Shown here piece by piece: positions 47,525-56,703 of a stretch of DNA of 64,000 nt. The notes beneath the pieces are model-generated. The model saw only the letters and a list, made by a program, of their open reading frames with translations, had not been told where the DNA came from and made no database searches. Within the stretch, counting starts at the first letter, position 1; every line of letters begins with the position of its first letter. The stretch comes from Variovorax sp. CF079 (lineage in GTDB: Bacteria > Pseudomonadota > Gammaproteobacteria > Burkholderiales > Burkholderiaceae_C), in the NCBI RefSeq assembly GCF_900101545.1, contig NZ_FMZU01000008.1, forward strand, positions 1 to 64,000, in the 5' to 3' direction. Made by a program: the position numbers and the translations under genes.

Positions 47525-47982
47525 GCGACGCAGTCGACGCCCCTGTCGCGCTGGAGAGCCCGGCCTACCCGCCTTTCGTGCGAACGCTGGCGGTCGTTCT
47601 GGTGATCGACCTGATCGGCTTCGGCCTCTGGAGCCTGCCGTCGCTGCGGAGCGTCGACTGGTCCACGCCCAGCCTCCTGGTTTTTGGAGTGGCGGCCATG
47701 TGCATCCTCTGGGTCGGCTACTGGATCGTCTACAGCCGCACGCGCCTCGAAGGCGATGTGCTCACGCAGACCTGGCTCTGGACCAAGCGCGAGCATGCGG
47801 CCGACGTGGCGCAACTCAAGCTCGTGCACTGGCGCTGGCTCGAGCGTGTCATTGCGCCGCGCCTGCTGGTGCGCCGCCGCAATGGCGCCGTCACCTGGTT
47901 CCATTCGGCCGACGCGCGGCTGCTCACGGGCTTTGCCGAACGCGTCGCCGAGCGCATCGCCATGAAAAAAACCCCGCCGTAA
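47521..47982 (+). CDS. Small two-TM membrane protein of unknown function
   Basis: 153 aa from a GTG that overlaps the dctM stop (GTGA), so translation is coupled. Two hydrophobic helices (about 22-40 and 53-70) are followed by a soluble C-terminal part with YSRTRLEGDVLTQTWLWTKR, like small PH-domain-type membrane proteins. No function can be assigned; co-expression with a TRAP transporter is the only clue. Its TAA lies in the loop of the downstream terminator. Confidence 0.75.
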
Positions 47983-47997
47983 CCGGCGGGGTTTTTT
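47965..47997. terminator. Bidirectional intrinsic terminator
   Basis: An 8-bp stem CCCCGCCG/CGGCGGGG (47972-47979 and 47984-47991) with loop TAAC, flanked by seven A on the left and six T on the right, works on both strands. It separates the plus-strand TRAP genes from the minus-strand dctP gene. Confidence 0.95.
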
Positions 47998-48016
47998 GTC
48001 TTGAAGCGAAGCACGC

Positions 48017-49096
48017 TCAGAGCTTCTGCTGCTGCATGAAGCGATCGTAGGTGCCTTCGGTGAAGCGGAACCAGGCATTCTGGTCGGCCAGGAACTTGGC
48101 GTAGTCGGTGTAGACCTTCTTCCACTCCGGGTTGCTGTTGTTCAGGTCCGCGTAGATCTGCTGGGCCGACTTGAAGGCTGCGTTCATCACGTCCTGCGTG
48201 AAGGGGCGCAGCTTGGTGCCGGAACCGACCAGCTGCTTGAGCGCGATCGGGTTCTTGGCATCGTACTTGGCCGTCATCGTGACGTGGGCATGCGCAGCAG
48301 CCACCTCGACCACCGCCTTGTATTCGGCCGACAGGCCTTCCCATGCCTTGCTATTGATATAGAAGTCCAGCTGCGGGCCGCCTTCCCACCAGCCGGGGTA
48401 GTAGTAGAACGGCGCGACCTTGTTGAAGCCGAGCTTCTGATCGTCGTACGGGCCGACCCACTCGAGCGCGTCGATCGTGCCCTTCTCGAGCGCGGGATAC
48501 AGGTCGGCGCCCGGGATCGATTGCGGGATCATGCCGAAGGGCTCGAGCACCTTGCCCGCGATCGGGTTGGTGCGGAACTTCAAGCCCTTCAGGTCGGCGA
48601 CCGACTTGATTTCCTTGCGGAACCAGCCGCCCATCTGCGCGCCCGTATTGCCGCCCGGCAGACTGAAGACGTTGTACTTGGCGTAGAACTCGCGCATCAG
48701 CTTCAGGCCGTTGCCTTCGTACATCCATGCGTTCATCTGGCGCGTGTTCATGCCGAAGGGCACCGCACAGCCCAACGCGAAGGTCGGGTCCTTGCCGTAG
48801 AAGTAGTACGGCGCGGTGTGCGCCATCTCGACCGAAGCGTTCTGCACGCCGTCGAGCACACCCAAGGCCGGCATCAGCTCACCACTGGCATGCACCGAGA
48901 TCTGGAACTTGCCGCCCGTAATGTCGCTCACCTTTTTCGAGAACGTCTCGGCCGTTCCGAAGATGGTGTCCAGCGACTTCGGGAAGCTGGATGCCAGACG
49001 CCAGCGAACCGCGGCCTGCGCATGGACTGCCGGCGCGATGCCGGCAGCGAGGACGCCGGCGATGCCTGCGTTTTTGATGAGGGAACGACGATCCAT
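48017..49096 (-). CDS. dctP: TRAP transporter substrate-binding protein (DctP)
   Basis: 359 aa from the ATG at 49096 (GGAG 8 nt upstream). N-terminal export signal MDRRSLIKNAGIAGVLAAGI with a twin-arginine, ending VHAQA. DctP fold: MAHTAPYYFYGKDPTFALGC, ADLKGLKFRTNPIAGKVLEP with the conserved carboxylate-binding Arg, and PALEKGTIDALEWVGPYDDQ. The aromatic/WEGG features resemble TRAP binding proteins for 2-oxo acids or aromatic acids. It is convergent with dctQM rather than in one operon, the partners being joined only at the shared terminator. Confidence 0.93.
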   Translation of the reverse strand: MDRRSLIKNAGIAGVLAAGIAPAVHAQAAVRWRLASSFPKSLDTIFGTAETFSKKVSDITGGKFQISVHASGELMPALGVLDGVQNASVEMAHTAPYYFYGKDPTFALGCAVPFGMNTRQMNAWMYEGNGLKLMREFYAKYNVFSLPGGNTGAQMGGWFRKEIKSVADLKGLKFRTNPIAGKVLEPFGMIPQSIPGADLYPALEKGTIDALEWVGPYDDQKLGFNKVAPFYYYPGWWEGGPQLDFYINSKAWEGLSAEYKAVVEVAAAHAHVTMTAKYDAKNPIALKQLVGSGTKLRPFTQDVMNAAFKSAQQIYADLNNSNPEWKKVYTDYAKFLADQNAWFRFTEGTYDRFMQQQKL

Positions 49097-49185
49097 TGAA
49101 TTCACTCCGAGTGCATTGAAAAACGAGAACGCGGCTTGTGGCCGCGTTGCTGACTTGTTGAGTCGAGCGCGATTGTAAAAAGTGC

Positions 49186-51069
49186 TTACACCGTGCCGGG
49201 GGGGGTTTTCCCTGCGGCAGACGCATCGCCGAAGCGCTGCCGGATCGATTGCTCGATGCCCGCCGCATCGAGGCCGATGCTGGCCAGCAGCTTGGCCGGG
49301 TCGCCATGCTCGATGAAGCGATCGGGCAGGCCGAGTTGCAGCACGGGCTTGTCCACCTGCGCGGCCTGCAAGGCTTCCAGCACGGCGCTGCCCGCGCCGC
49401 CCATGACGGCACCCTCCTCGATCGTCACGATGGCATCGTGCGTGCCGGCCACCTGCAGCAGCAGCTCGACGTCGAGCGGCTTGGCCCAGCGCATGTTGAG
49501 CACCGTGGCATCGAGCGCCTCTGCGGCCTTCAGCGCCGGATAGAGCAAGGTGCCGAAAGCGAGGATGGCGATGCGCCGGCCTTCGCGGCGGACTTCGCCC
49601 TTGCCGAAGGGCAGCGCGTCGAGCGTGAGACCGGGCGTGACGCCGGCGCCCGCGCCGCGCGGATAGCGCACCGCCACCGGATGGCTCTGCGCGAAGGCGC
49701 TGGAGAGCAGCTGCCGGCACTCGGCCTCGTCCGCCGGGCAGGCCAGGCTCATGTTGGGAATGCAGCGGATGAAGGCGATGTCGTAGGCGCCCGCATGCGT
49801 GGCGCCGTCGGCACCCACCAGGCCGGCGCGGTCGAGCGCGAACACCACCGGCAGGTTCTGGATCGCAACGTCGTGGATCAGCTGGTCGTAGGCGCGCTGC
49901 AGGAAGGTCGAATAGATCGCGACCACCGGCTTGAGCCCTTCGCAGGCCAGGCCGGCCGCGAAGGTGACCGCATGCTGCTCGGCGATGCCGACGTCGTAGT
50001 AGCGCTCGGGAAAGCGCTGCTCGAACTCGACCAGCCCCGAGCCCTCGCGCATCGCGGGCGTGATGCCGACCAGCCGGCCGTCCTGCGCGGCCATGTCGCA
50101 CAGCCAGCTGCCGAAGACCTGCGTGAAGGTCTGCTTGGGCGCAGTGGCGGGCTTGACGAGGCCGACCGCCGGATCGAACTTGGAAGGCCCGTGGTAGGCC
50201 ACCGGATCGGCCTCGGCCAGCTTGTAGCCCTGGCCCTTCTTGGTGACCACGTGCAGGAACTGCGGGCCTTCGAGATGCTTGAGATTCTCGAGCGTCGGCA
50301 CCAGCGAATCGATGTCGTGGCCGTCGATCGGGCCGACGTAGTTGAAGCCGAATTGCTCGAACAGCGTGGCCGGCACCACCATGCCCTTGGCATGCTGCTC
50401 GAAGCGCTTGGCCAGCTCGAACAGCGGCGGCGCGGCGCGCAGCACGGTCTTGCCGACGTTCTTGGCCGCGGCGTAGAAGTTGCCGCTCATGAGCTGCGCG
50501 AGGTAGCGGTTGAGCGCGCCGACCGGCGGGCTGATCGACATGTCGTTGTCGTTCAGGATCACCAGCAGCTTGCAGTGGCAGACCCCCGCGTTGTTGAGCG
50601 CCTCGAAGGCCATGCCGGCGGTCAGCGCGCCGTCGCCGATGATCGCGACCGCGTGGCGGTCCTCGCCCTTCTGCTTGGCCGCCATCGCCATGCCGAGCGC
50701 GGCCGAGATGCTGGTCGACGAATGCGCGGTGCCGAAGGTGTCGTACTCGCTCTCGGTGCGTTGCGGAAAGCCAGAGATGCCGCCGATCTGGCGCAGCGTG
50801 GGCATGCGCTCGCGCCGGCCGGTCAGGATCTTGTGCGGATAGGTCTGGTGGCCCACGTCCCACACCAGCCGGTCGTGCGGCGTGTTGAACACATGGTGCA
50901 GCGCGACCGTGAGCTCGACCGTGCCGAGGTTGGAGCTCAGGTGCCCGCCGGTGCGCGACACGTTGTCGAGCACGCAGCTGCGCACTTCGTCGGCCAGCTG
51001 CTTGAGCTGCGCGCGGTCGAACTGCCGCAGGACGGAAGGATCGTGGATCGTGGGGAGCAACGGAGCCAT
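49186..51069 (-). CDS. dxs: 1-deoxy-D-xylulose-5-phosphate synthase
   Basis: 627 aa, standard length. Landmarks: [20 protein letters not shown], the TPP-binding [18 protein letters not shown] and [19 protein letters not shown], and [20 protein letters not shown] with the catalytic Glu region. It condenses pyruvate and glyceraldehyde 3-phosphate, the first step of the MEP isoprenoid pathway. It lies 15 nt after ispA in the conserved xseB-ispA-dxs order. Confidence 0.97.
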   Translation of the reverse strand: MAPLLPTIHDPSVLRQFDRAQLKQLADEVRSCVLDNVSRTGGHLSSNLGTVELTVALHHVFNTPHDRLVWDVGHQTYPHKILTGRRERMPTLRQIGGISGFPQRTESEYDTFGTAHSSTSISAALGMAMAAKQKGEDRHAVAIIGDGALTAGMAFEALNNAGVCHCKLLVILNDNDMSISPPVGALNRYLAQLMSGNFYAAAKNVGKTVLRAAPPLFELAKRFEQHAKGMVVPATLFEQFGFNYVGPIDGHDIDSLVPTLENLKHLEGPQFLHVVTKKGQGYKLAEADPVAYHGPSKFDPAVGLVKPATAPKQTFTQVFGSWLCDMAAQDGRLVGITPAMREGSGLVEFEQRFPERYYDVGIAEQHAVTFAAGLACEGLKPVVAIYSTFLQRAYDQLIHDVAIQNLPVVFALDRAGLVGADGATHAGAYDIAFIRCIPNMSLACPADEAECRQLLSSAFAQSHPVAVRYPRGAGAGVTPGLTLDALPFGKGEVRREGRRIAILAFGTLLYPALKAAEALDATVLNMRWAKPLDVELLLQVAGTHDAIVTIEEGAVMGGAGSAVLEALQAAQVDKPVLQLGLPDRFIEHGDPAKLLASIGLDAAGIEQSIRQRFGDASAAGKTPPGTV

Positions 51070-51084
51070 GGGGAGACTTTTTTG

Positions 51085-52002
51085 TTATCGGTCGCGGTCC
51101 ACGACCATGTGGGCCAGCGCGCGCAGCGCGCCGGTATCGGCCAGCGTGCTGCGATCGAGCGCGGCCAGCGCCTGGGCCAGCAGTTCGCGGGCCTGGGCCC
51201 GCGCGCCGTCGAGGCCGAGCAGGGACACGTAGGTGGGCTTGTCGCTCGCGGCGTCCTTGCCGGCGGTCTTGCCCAGGGTCTGCGAATCGGCGACGACGTC
51301 GAGGATGTCATCCACCACCTGGAAGGCGAGGCCGATGGCCGCACCGTAGTCGCGCAGCGCCGCGAGCGCATCGGCCGCGATGGTGCCGCCGCAAGCCGCG
51401 CCCATCTCGACGCTGCCCTGCAGCAGGGCGCCGGTCTTGAGCCGATGCATCTCGCGCAGCTGCGCCTCGTCGAGCGCCACGCCGACGCTCGCGAGATCGA
51501 TGGCTTGGCCGCCGGCCATGCCCTGGCTGCCGGCCGCACGGGCCAACAGGCGGCACAGGGTCGCCTGCACCACGGGCGCGATGCCGTCGCCATCGGGCGT
51601 GAGCAATTCGAAGGCCAGCGCCTGCAAGGCATCGCCAGCCAGGAGTGCATCGGCTTCGCCGAACTTCACGTGCACGGTCGGCTTGCCGCGGCGCAGCACG
51701 TCGTTGTCCATGCACGGCAGGTCGTCGTGCACCAGCGAATAGGCATGGATCAGCTCGACCGCGCAGGCAGCGCGCAGCGCGGCCTCGGCCTGGCCGCCGA
51801 CGGCCTCGCTGGCCGCGAACACCAGCAAGGGACGCAGCCGCTTGCCGCCGTCGAGCACGGCATAGCGCATCGCGTCGCCGAGCAGCACCGGCGCGTCGAT
51901 GCCGACCCATTGCGACAGCGCGGCCTCGACGCGCGCCAGCTGCGGATCGCTCCACGCGGCAAGGCGTCGGGCATCCCAGCGCAAGGCATCCGCGACCGTC
52001 AT
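51085..52002 (-). CDS. ispA: Farnesyl diphosphate synthase IspA (polyprenyl synthetase)
   Basis: 305 aa. First aspartate-rich motif DDLPCMDND with the flanking YSLVHDDLP, second motif DDILDV, and [15 protein letters not shown] near the N-terminus. It extends dimethylallyl and isopentenyl diphosphates to farnesyl diphosphate for quinones and undecaprenol. Its start overlaps the xseB stop by 4 nt (ATGA) and dxs follows, so the three are one transcript. Confidence 0.96.
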   Translation of the reverse strand: MTVADALRWDARRLAAWSDPQLARVEAALSQWVGIDAPVLLGDAMRYAVLDGGKRLRPLLVFAASEAVGGQAEAALRAACAVELIHAYSLVHDDLPCMDNDVLRRGKPTVHVKFGEADALLAGDALQALAFELLTPDGDGIAPVVQATLCRLLARAAGSQGMAGGQAIDLASVGVALDEAQLREMHRLKTGALLQGSVEMGAACGGTIAADALAALRDYGAAIGLAFQVVDDILDVVADSQTLGKTAGKDAASDKPTYVSLLGLDGARAQARELLAQALAALDRSTLADTGALRALAHMVVDRDR

Positions 52003-52265
52003 TCGCCGGTCCAGACCTTGAGGCCGCCCGCGTCGAGCACCTTGATCTGGTCTTCGACCGCCTGCAGCTTGTCGCGGCAGAACGCGAGCAGCACCGCACC
52101 GCGCTGGTAGCTGCCGAGCAGCTGGTCGAGCGGCAACTGGCCCGATTCGAGTTCGGTCACCAGTTGTTCGAGTTCCTGGAGCCCAGCTTCGTAGCTTGCG
52201 GGCAGTGCACCGGTGTCGGGCGAGGCAGGCGGGGCCGGCGGAGAAATGGGAGGCACCTTGGGCAT
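51999..52265 (-). CDS. xseB: Exodeoxyribonuclease VII small subunit
   Basis: 88 aa from the ATG at 52265; an ATG at 52292 would add nine residues and neither has a strong ribosome site. After a Pro-rich N-terminus comes the XseB core [40 protein letters not shown] and [14 protein letters not shown]. It is the small subunit of the nuclease that trims single-stranded DNA to short oligonucleotides. Encoded just before ispA, its usual neighbour. Confidence 0.94.
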   Translation of the reverse strand: MPKVPPISPPAPPASPDTGALPASYEAGLQELEQLVTELESGQLPLDQLLGSYQRGAVLLAFCRDKLQAVEDQIKVLDAGGLKVWTGE

Positions 52266-52326
52266 GCGGCGATCGGGGATGAAACCGGGCATTTTAGGGC
52301 GGGGGGCGTGAACCTATGCCCACGGG

Positions 52327-52398
52327 TACAATCCCAGGTCTCCCAAGCCGGCACCCGCCGGCATTTTTCACCGAGCCGTCGCACCCCTCTTCGACGGC
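52327..52398 (+). promoter_or_regulatory. Structured leader: -10-like box, terminator-like hairpin and second hairpin before the Rieske operon
   Basis: TACAAT at 52327-52332 resembles a -10 box, although its -35 is poor. Shortly after the expected transcript start comes a 6-bp GC stem with tetraloop (52347-52352/52357-52362, GCCGGC-ACCC-GCCGGC) followed by A and five T, the shape of an intrinsic terminator. A second stem (52375-52381/52392-52398, GCCGTCG/CGACGGC, 10-nt loop) follows. The first gene starts at 52448. The arrangement suits transcription attenuation; the known riboswitch classes I can recall do not match. Confidence 0.55.
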
Positions 52399-52447
52399 AG
52401 CCTTCCGTTTTCTTTCTCTCCCTGTGGGGAGCTTGGTCAGGTCACCC

Positions 52448-53584
52448 ATGTCTGATTTAAGTCTTCAACTGCAGCAGGCTTCGAGCCAACTCCCGGTTTC
52501 CGCGTACTTCGACGAGGCGCTCTATGCCCGCGAGCTGCAAACGCTTTTCGCCGCCGGCCCGCGCTACGTCGGCCACCGGCTCGCCGTGCCCGAGCCGGGC
52601 AACTACCACACCCTGCCGCAGGAGCAGCAGGGCCGCGCGCTGGTGCACACGCCCAAGGGCGTGGAGCTGGTTTCCAACGTGTGCCGCCACCGCCAGGCGC
52701 TGATTCTGCAGGGCCGCGGCGAGCTCGATGCCCAGACCGGCGGCAACATCGTCTGTCCGCTGCACCGCTGGACCTATGCGGCGGCCGACCCGCGCACCAC
52801 CGGCCAGCTGATCGGCGCACCGCATTTCGAGCAGGACCCCTGCCTCAACCTGCACAACTACCCGCTGACCGAGTGGAACGGCCTCCTGTTCGAGAAGAAC
52901 GGCACGGGCAGGAAGCGCGACATCGCGGCCGAACTCGCGAGCCTCGGCCCGCGCGCCGACCTCGATTTCGAGGGCTATGCGCTCGACCGCGTCGAGCTGC
53001 ACGAGTGCAACTACAACTGGAAGACCTTCATCGAGGTCTACCTCGAGGACTACCATGTCGGCCCCTTTCATCCGGGCCTCGGCAGCTTCGTCACCTGCGA
53101 CGACCTGCGCTGGGAATTCAATCGCTACTACTCGGTGCAGACGGTCGGCGTCGCCAACCGGCTCGGCCGCGCCGGCAGCCCGGTCTATCAGAAGTGGCAG
53201 GAGCAGCTGCTCAAGTACCGCGAGGGCAAGCCGCCCAAGTACGGCGCGATCTGGCTCACCTACTACCCGCACGTGATGATCGAGTGGTACCCGCACGTGC
53301 TCACGGTCTCGACCCTGCATCCGGTGAGCCCGCAGAAGACGCTCAACATGGTCGAGTTCTTCTATCCCGAGGAGATCGTCGCCTTCGAGCGCGAGTTCGT
53401 CGAGGCGCAGCAGGCCGCCTACATGGAGACCTGCGTGGAAGACGACGAGATCGCGGAGCGCATGGACGCCGGCCGCCGCGCGCTGATGCAGCGCGGCGAC
53501 GACGAGAGCGGTCCCTACCAGAGCCCGATGGAAGACGGCATGCTGCAGTTCCATGAGTGGTACCGCCACGAGATGAAGGCTTAA
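52448..53584 (+). CDS. Rieske non-haem iron oxygenase, alpha-subunit type
   Basis: 378 aa from the ATG at 52448. The Rieske [2Fe-2S] site is Cys79-x-His81 and Cys103-x2-His106 (VCRHRQALIL, CPLHRWTY). The mononuclear iron site is DYHVGPFH (His203, His208), with bridging Asp201 and NWKTFIEVYLE before it. Members hydroxylate or demethylate aromatic or quaternary-amine substrates using a separate reductase, which is not encoded nearby. First gene of a compact plus-strand operon, 9 nt before the EamA gene. The actual substrate cannot be inferred. Confidence 0.92.
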   Translation: MSDLSLQLQQASSQLPVSAYFDEALYARELQTLFAAGPRYVGHRLAVPEPGNYHTLPQEQQGRALVHTPKGVELVSNVCRHRQALILQGRGELDAQTGGNIVCPLHRWTYAAADPRTTGQLIGAPHFEQDPCLNLHNYPLTEWNGLLFEKNGTGRKRDIAAELASLGPRADLDFEGYALDRVELHECNYNWKTFIEVYLEDYHVGPFHPGLGSFVTCDDLRWEFNRYYSVQTVGVANRLGRAGSPVYQKWQEQLLKYREGKPPKYGAIWLTYYPHVMIEWYPHVLTVSTLHPVSPQKTLNMVEFFYPEEIVAFEREFVEAQQAAYMETCVEDDEIAERMDAGRRALMQRGDDESGPYQSPMEDGMLQFHEWYRHEMKA

Positions 53585-53593
53585 GACCCCGCG

Positions 53594-54526
53594 ATGCAGG
53601 CGCTCTGGATGGTGCTGGGCGCACTGATCTTCGCCACCATGGGCGTGTGCGTGAAGATCGCCTCGGCCTGGTTCACGAGCGCCGAGCTGGTGCTTTACCG
53701 CGGGCTGATCGGCATCGTCTTCCTCTGGGTGCTGGCGAGAAGCCGCGGCGTCACGCTGGCCACGCGCTACCCCGGCATGCACGCATGGCGCAGTTTGATC
53801 GGCGTGTTCTCGCTCGGCGCCTGGTTCTACGCGATCGCGCACATGCCGCTCGCCACCGCGATGACGCTCAACTACATGAGCAGCGTCTGGATCGCCGCCT
53901 TCCTGGTCGGGGGCGCCCTGCTCGCCTGGGTGCCGGTACCGGGCCGCGACGGACGCATACCGCGGCCGCCGCTGCAGGGCCCGCTGGTGCTCACCGTGCT
54001 CGCGGGCTTCGGCGGCGTGGTGCTGATGCTCAAGCCCACGGTGGGCGACAACCAGGGTTTTGCGGGGCTCATAGGGCTCTTGTCCGGGCTGACCGCCGCC
54101 TTCGCCTACATGCAGGTGGTGGCGCTCTCGCGGGCCGGCGAGCCCGAGGCGCGCACGGTGTTCTACTTCGCGCTCGGCTCCGCGGTGGCGGGCGGGCTGG
54201 CCGCCCTGCTGGGCGGCTTCACACCCTGGGCCGAATGGACCTGGCGCCATGCGCTGTGGCTGGTGCCGGTGGGCGTGTTGGCGGCGCTGGGACAGCTTTG
54301 CATGACGCGCGCCTATTCCAGTGCCAAGACCGAAAGCGGTACGCTGGTGGTCGCGAACCTGCAGTATTCGGGCATCGTCTTCGCGGCGATCTACAGCGTG
54401 CTGCTGTTCGGCGACCGCATCGACGCGGCCGGCTGGGCCGGCATGGCATTGATTGTCGTGAGCGGCATCGCCGCCACCGTGTTGCGCCAGCGCTCGCTGC
54501 CCAAGGCGCCTGCGGAAGAGCATTGA
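53594..54526 (+). CDS. DMT-superfamily (EamA) transporter
   Basis: 310 aa with ten predicted TM helices in two EamA repeats: first half LIFATMGVCVKIASAWFTSA and ATAMTLNYMSSVWIAAFLVG, second half LSGLTAAFAYMQVVALSRAG and VVANLQYSGIVFAAIYSVLL. Such carriers export amino acids, nucleosides or other metabolites. Nine nt after the oxygenase and 10 nt before the sulfurtransferase gene. Substrate unknown; a product of a neighbouring enzyme is possible. Confidence 0.92.
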   Translation: MQALWMVLGALIFATMGVCVKIASAWFTSAELVLYRGLIGIVFLWVLARSRGVTLATRYPGMHAWRSLIGVFSLGAWFYAIAHMPLATAMTLNYMSSVWIAAFLVGGALLAWVPVPGRDGRIPRPPLQGPLVLTVLAGFGGVVLMLKPTVGDNQGFAGLIGLLSGLTAAFAYMQVVALSRAGEPEARTVFYFALGSAVAGGLAALLGGFTPWAEWTWRHALWLVPVGVLAALGQLCMTRAYSSAKTESGTLVVANLQYSGIVFAAIYSVLLFGDRIDAAGWAGMALIVVSGIAATVLRQRSLPKAPAEEH

Positions 54527-54536
54527 AGGAGCTCAT

Positions 54537-55448
54537 ATGTACACGACCCTGATTTCCGTCGACCAGCTCATGGCGCTGCAGGACAGCGGCGCTCCGCTGA
54601 TGGTGTTCGACTGCAGCTTCGACCTGATGAAGCCCGAAGCCGGCGGCGAGCAGTACCGCGCGGCCCACATTCCCGGCGCGGTCTACGCCAATCTCGACAC
54701 CGACCTGAGCGCGAAGCACGGCCTGCCCGGCGCGCGCGGCGAGGTGGTAATCGTGACGACGGACGAGGGCCCGCCGGCCTCGGGCGGGCGCCACCCGCTG
54801 CCCAGCCGCGAGAAGTTCGCGGCCTGGCTGTCCAGCGTCGGCTTTGGCAACAACATGCAGGCCGTGGTCTACGACCGCAACGGCGCCAACTACTGCGGCC
54901 GGCTCTGGTGGATGCTCAAGTGGATGGGGCACGAGGCCGTGGCCGTGCTCGACGGCGGGCTGCAGGCCTGGCAGGCGGCGGGCGGCGCAGTGACCGCCCG
55001 CGAAGAGCCCGCGCGCTTCCAGTCGAACTTCGTCGCCGGCACGCCCTTGCTCGCGCTCGCCGACACGCAGACCGTCGCCTCGCGGCTCGAGAAAGCTGAC
55101 CAGACGCTGATCGATGCGCGCGCCGCAGCACGTTATCGCGGCGAGGTGGAACCTCTGGACCCGATCGCGGGTCACATCCCCGGGGCCCTGAACCGGCCCT
55201 TCACCGAAAACCTCGGTCCCGACGGCAAGTTCAAGCCGGCCGCCCAGTTGCGCGCCGAGTTCGAAGCGCTGCTGGCGGGGCGGGATCCCGCAACGGTCGT
55301 CCATCACTGCGGCAGCGGCGTGAGCGCCGTGCCCAACCTGCTCGCGATGCAGATCGCCGGGCTGGGGCCGACCGCGCTCTATGCCGGCAGCTGGAGCGAG
55401 TGGAGCAACACGGCGGGGCTGCCGACCCGGCAAGGTGCGAAAGCATGA
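54537..55448 (+). CDS. Thiosulfate/3-mercaptopyruvate sulfurtransferase (two-domain rhodanese)
   Basis: 303 aa with two rhodanese domains. The inactive N-terminal one ends near VAVLDGGLQAWQAAGG. The C-terminal one carries the catalytic Cys258 in VVHHCGSGVSAVPN; the CGSG(V)(S/T)A loop is typical of 3-mercaptopyruvate sulfurtransferases (SseA). FDCSFDLMKPEAGGEQYRAA with HIPGAVY and the RHPLP segment are family features. It moves sulfur to cyanide or thiols. AAGGAG stands just before the start. Its stop overlaps the next ATG (ATGA). Confidence 0.93.
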   Translation: MYTTLISVDQLMALQDSGAPLMVFDCSFDLMKPEAGGEQYRAAHIPGAVYANLDTDLSAKHGLPGARGEVVIVTTDEGPPASGGRHPLPSREKFAAWLSSVGFGNNMQAVVYDRNGANYCGRLWWMLKWMGHEAVAVLDGGLQAWQAAGGAVTAREEPARFQSNFVAGTPLLALADTQTVASRLEKADQTLIDARAAARYRGEVEPLDPIAGHIPGALNRPFTENLGPDGKFKPAAQLRAEFEALLAGRDPATVVHHCGSGVSAVPNLLAMQIAGLGPTALYAGSWSEWSNTAGLPTRQGAKA

Positions 55449-55999
55449 ATTTCCAACGCGCTTTTTCCGGTCTCGCGCTGGCGTCCCTGCTCGCGGCGGC
55501 GCCCTGGGCCACCATGGCGCAGACACAGCAACGCGCGCATGTGCACGGCCAGGTCAAGCTCGACGTCGCGATCGACGGGCCGGCGATCGTGATTGCGATG
55601 GAGTCGCCGCTCGAGAATTTCGTCGGCTTCGAGCATGCGCCGAAGACCGATGCCGAGAAGAAGACCGCGGAGGCTGCGGTCGCCCAGTTGCGCGCGGCCG
55701 ACCAACTGTTCAAGATCGATCCGGCAGCCAACTGCAAGCTCGGCCCGATCGCACTGCAATCGACGGCGCTGGGCCTGGGCAAGACCGAGGCCGGCACCGG
55801 CGCCGCCGAAGGCCATGCCGACCTGGACGGCACCTTTGCCTTCAACTGCACCAATGCGGCAGCGGCGAAATTCATCGACATCGGCCTGTTCACCGCCTTC
55901 AAGGGCATGCGCCAGATCGATGCCCAGATCGTTTCACGCGAAGGCCAGTTCAAGCGCACGCTGAAACGACCGAATTCACGGCTGGCCTGGGGCAAGTGA
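55445..55999 (+). CDS. DUF2796 (ZrgA-like) periplasmic protein
   Basis: 184 aa from an ATG overlapping the sulfurtransferase stop. Signal peptide (about 1-26, ending ATMAQ), then QQRAHVHGQVKLDVAIDGPA with a His-x-His pair, the DUF2796 core MESPLENFVGFEHAPKTDAE and FNCTNAAAAKFIDIGLFTAF. DUF2796 proteins include ZrgA, the zinc-linked periplasmic component of the Vibrio ZrgABCDE system. The ABC ATPase and permease that follow support that comparison. His content is lower than in Vibrio ZrgA as I recall it. Confidence 0.82.
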   Translation: MNFQRAFSGLALASLLAAAPWATMAQTQQRAHVHGQVKLDVAIDGPAIVIAMESPLENFVGFEHAPKTDAEKKTAEAAVAQLRAADQLFKIDPAANCKLGPIALQSTALGLGKTEAGTGAAEGHADLDGTFAFNCTNAAAAKFIDIGLFTAFKGMRQIDAQIVSREGQFKRTLKRPNSRLAWGK

Positions 56000-56703
56000 C
56001 TCCGGTTCTCAGCGTCGAGTCGCTGCGCTTCGCCTGGCCCGGCGCCGGCGCACCCTGCGTCGACATCGAGCGGCTCGAGATCGCGGCCGGCGAGGCCGTG
56101 TTCCTGCACGGTCCCAGCGGGTGCGGCAAGAGCACGCTGCTGTCGTTGCTGGCCGGCGTGCTGGTGGCCGGTGCAGGCCGCGTCACGCTGCTGGGCCGCG
56201 ACTGGGCCGCGCTCTCGGGCAGCGCGCGCGACCGCAACCGGGTTGCGCATGTGGGCTACATCTTCCAGCAGTTCAACCTGCTGCCCTACCTCAGCGTGCT
56301 CGACAACGTGCTCCTGCCTTGCCGCTTCTCGGCCCGCCGCATGGCGCAGGCCTCGCGCGCGGGTTCGGCGCGGGTGCAGGCACAGCAGCTTCTGGAACGG
56401 ATGGGTCTGGACGCCAGCCTGTGGCAGCGCCAGGCCATGCTGCTCTCGGTGGGCCAGCAGCAGCGCGTGGCGGCGGCGCGCGCGCTGATCGGCCAGCCGG
56501 AGGTCGTGATCGCCGACGAGCCGACCTCGGCGCTCGACGAAGACCGGCGCGAGGCTTTTCTCGACGTGCTGGTCGCGGCCTGCCAGGCCAGTCACAGCGC
56601 ATTGGTGTTCGTGAGCCATGACCAGCGCATCGCGGCGCGCTTCGGCCGCCACATCCTCTTGCCCGATATCAATCGCGCCGCGGCCGTGGGAGCCGCTGCA
56701 TGA
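55996..56703 (+). CDS. ABC transporter ATP-binding protein (MacB/LolD-like)
   Basis: 235 aa from a GTG overlapping the previous stop (GTGA). Walker A GPSGCGKS (39-46), Q-loop IFQQFNLLPYLSVLDNVLLP, signature LSVGQQQRVAAARAL (Val instead of Gly in LSGGQ), Walker B VVIADEPTSALD and the H-loop VFVSHDQRIA. The sequence type is that of the LolD/MacB/FtsE ATPases that pair with FtsX-like permeases, which is the next gene (4-nt overlap). Confidence 0.94.
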   Translation: MTPVLSVESLRFAWPGAGAPCVDIERLEIAAGEAVFLHGPSGCGKSTLLSLLAGVLVAGAGRVTLLGRDWAALSGSARDRNRVAHVGYIFQQFNLLPYLSVLDNVLLPCRFSARRMAQASRAGSARVQAQQLLERMGLDASLWQRQAMLLSVGQQQRVAAARALIGQPEVVIADEPTSALDEDRREAFLDVLVAACQASHSALVFVSHDQRIAARFGRHILLPDINRAAAVGAAA

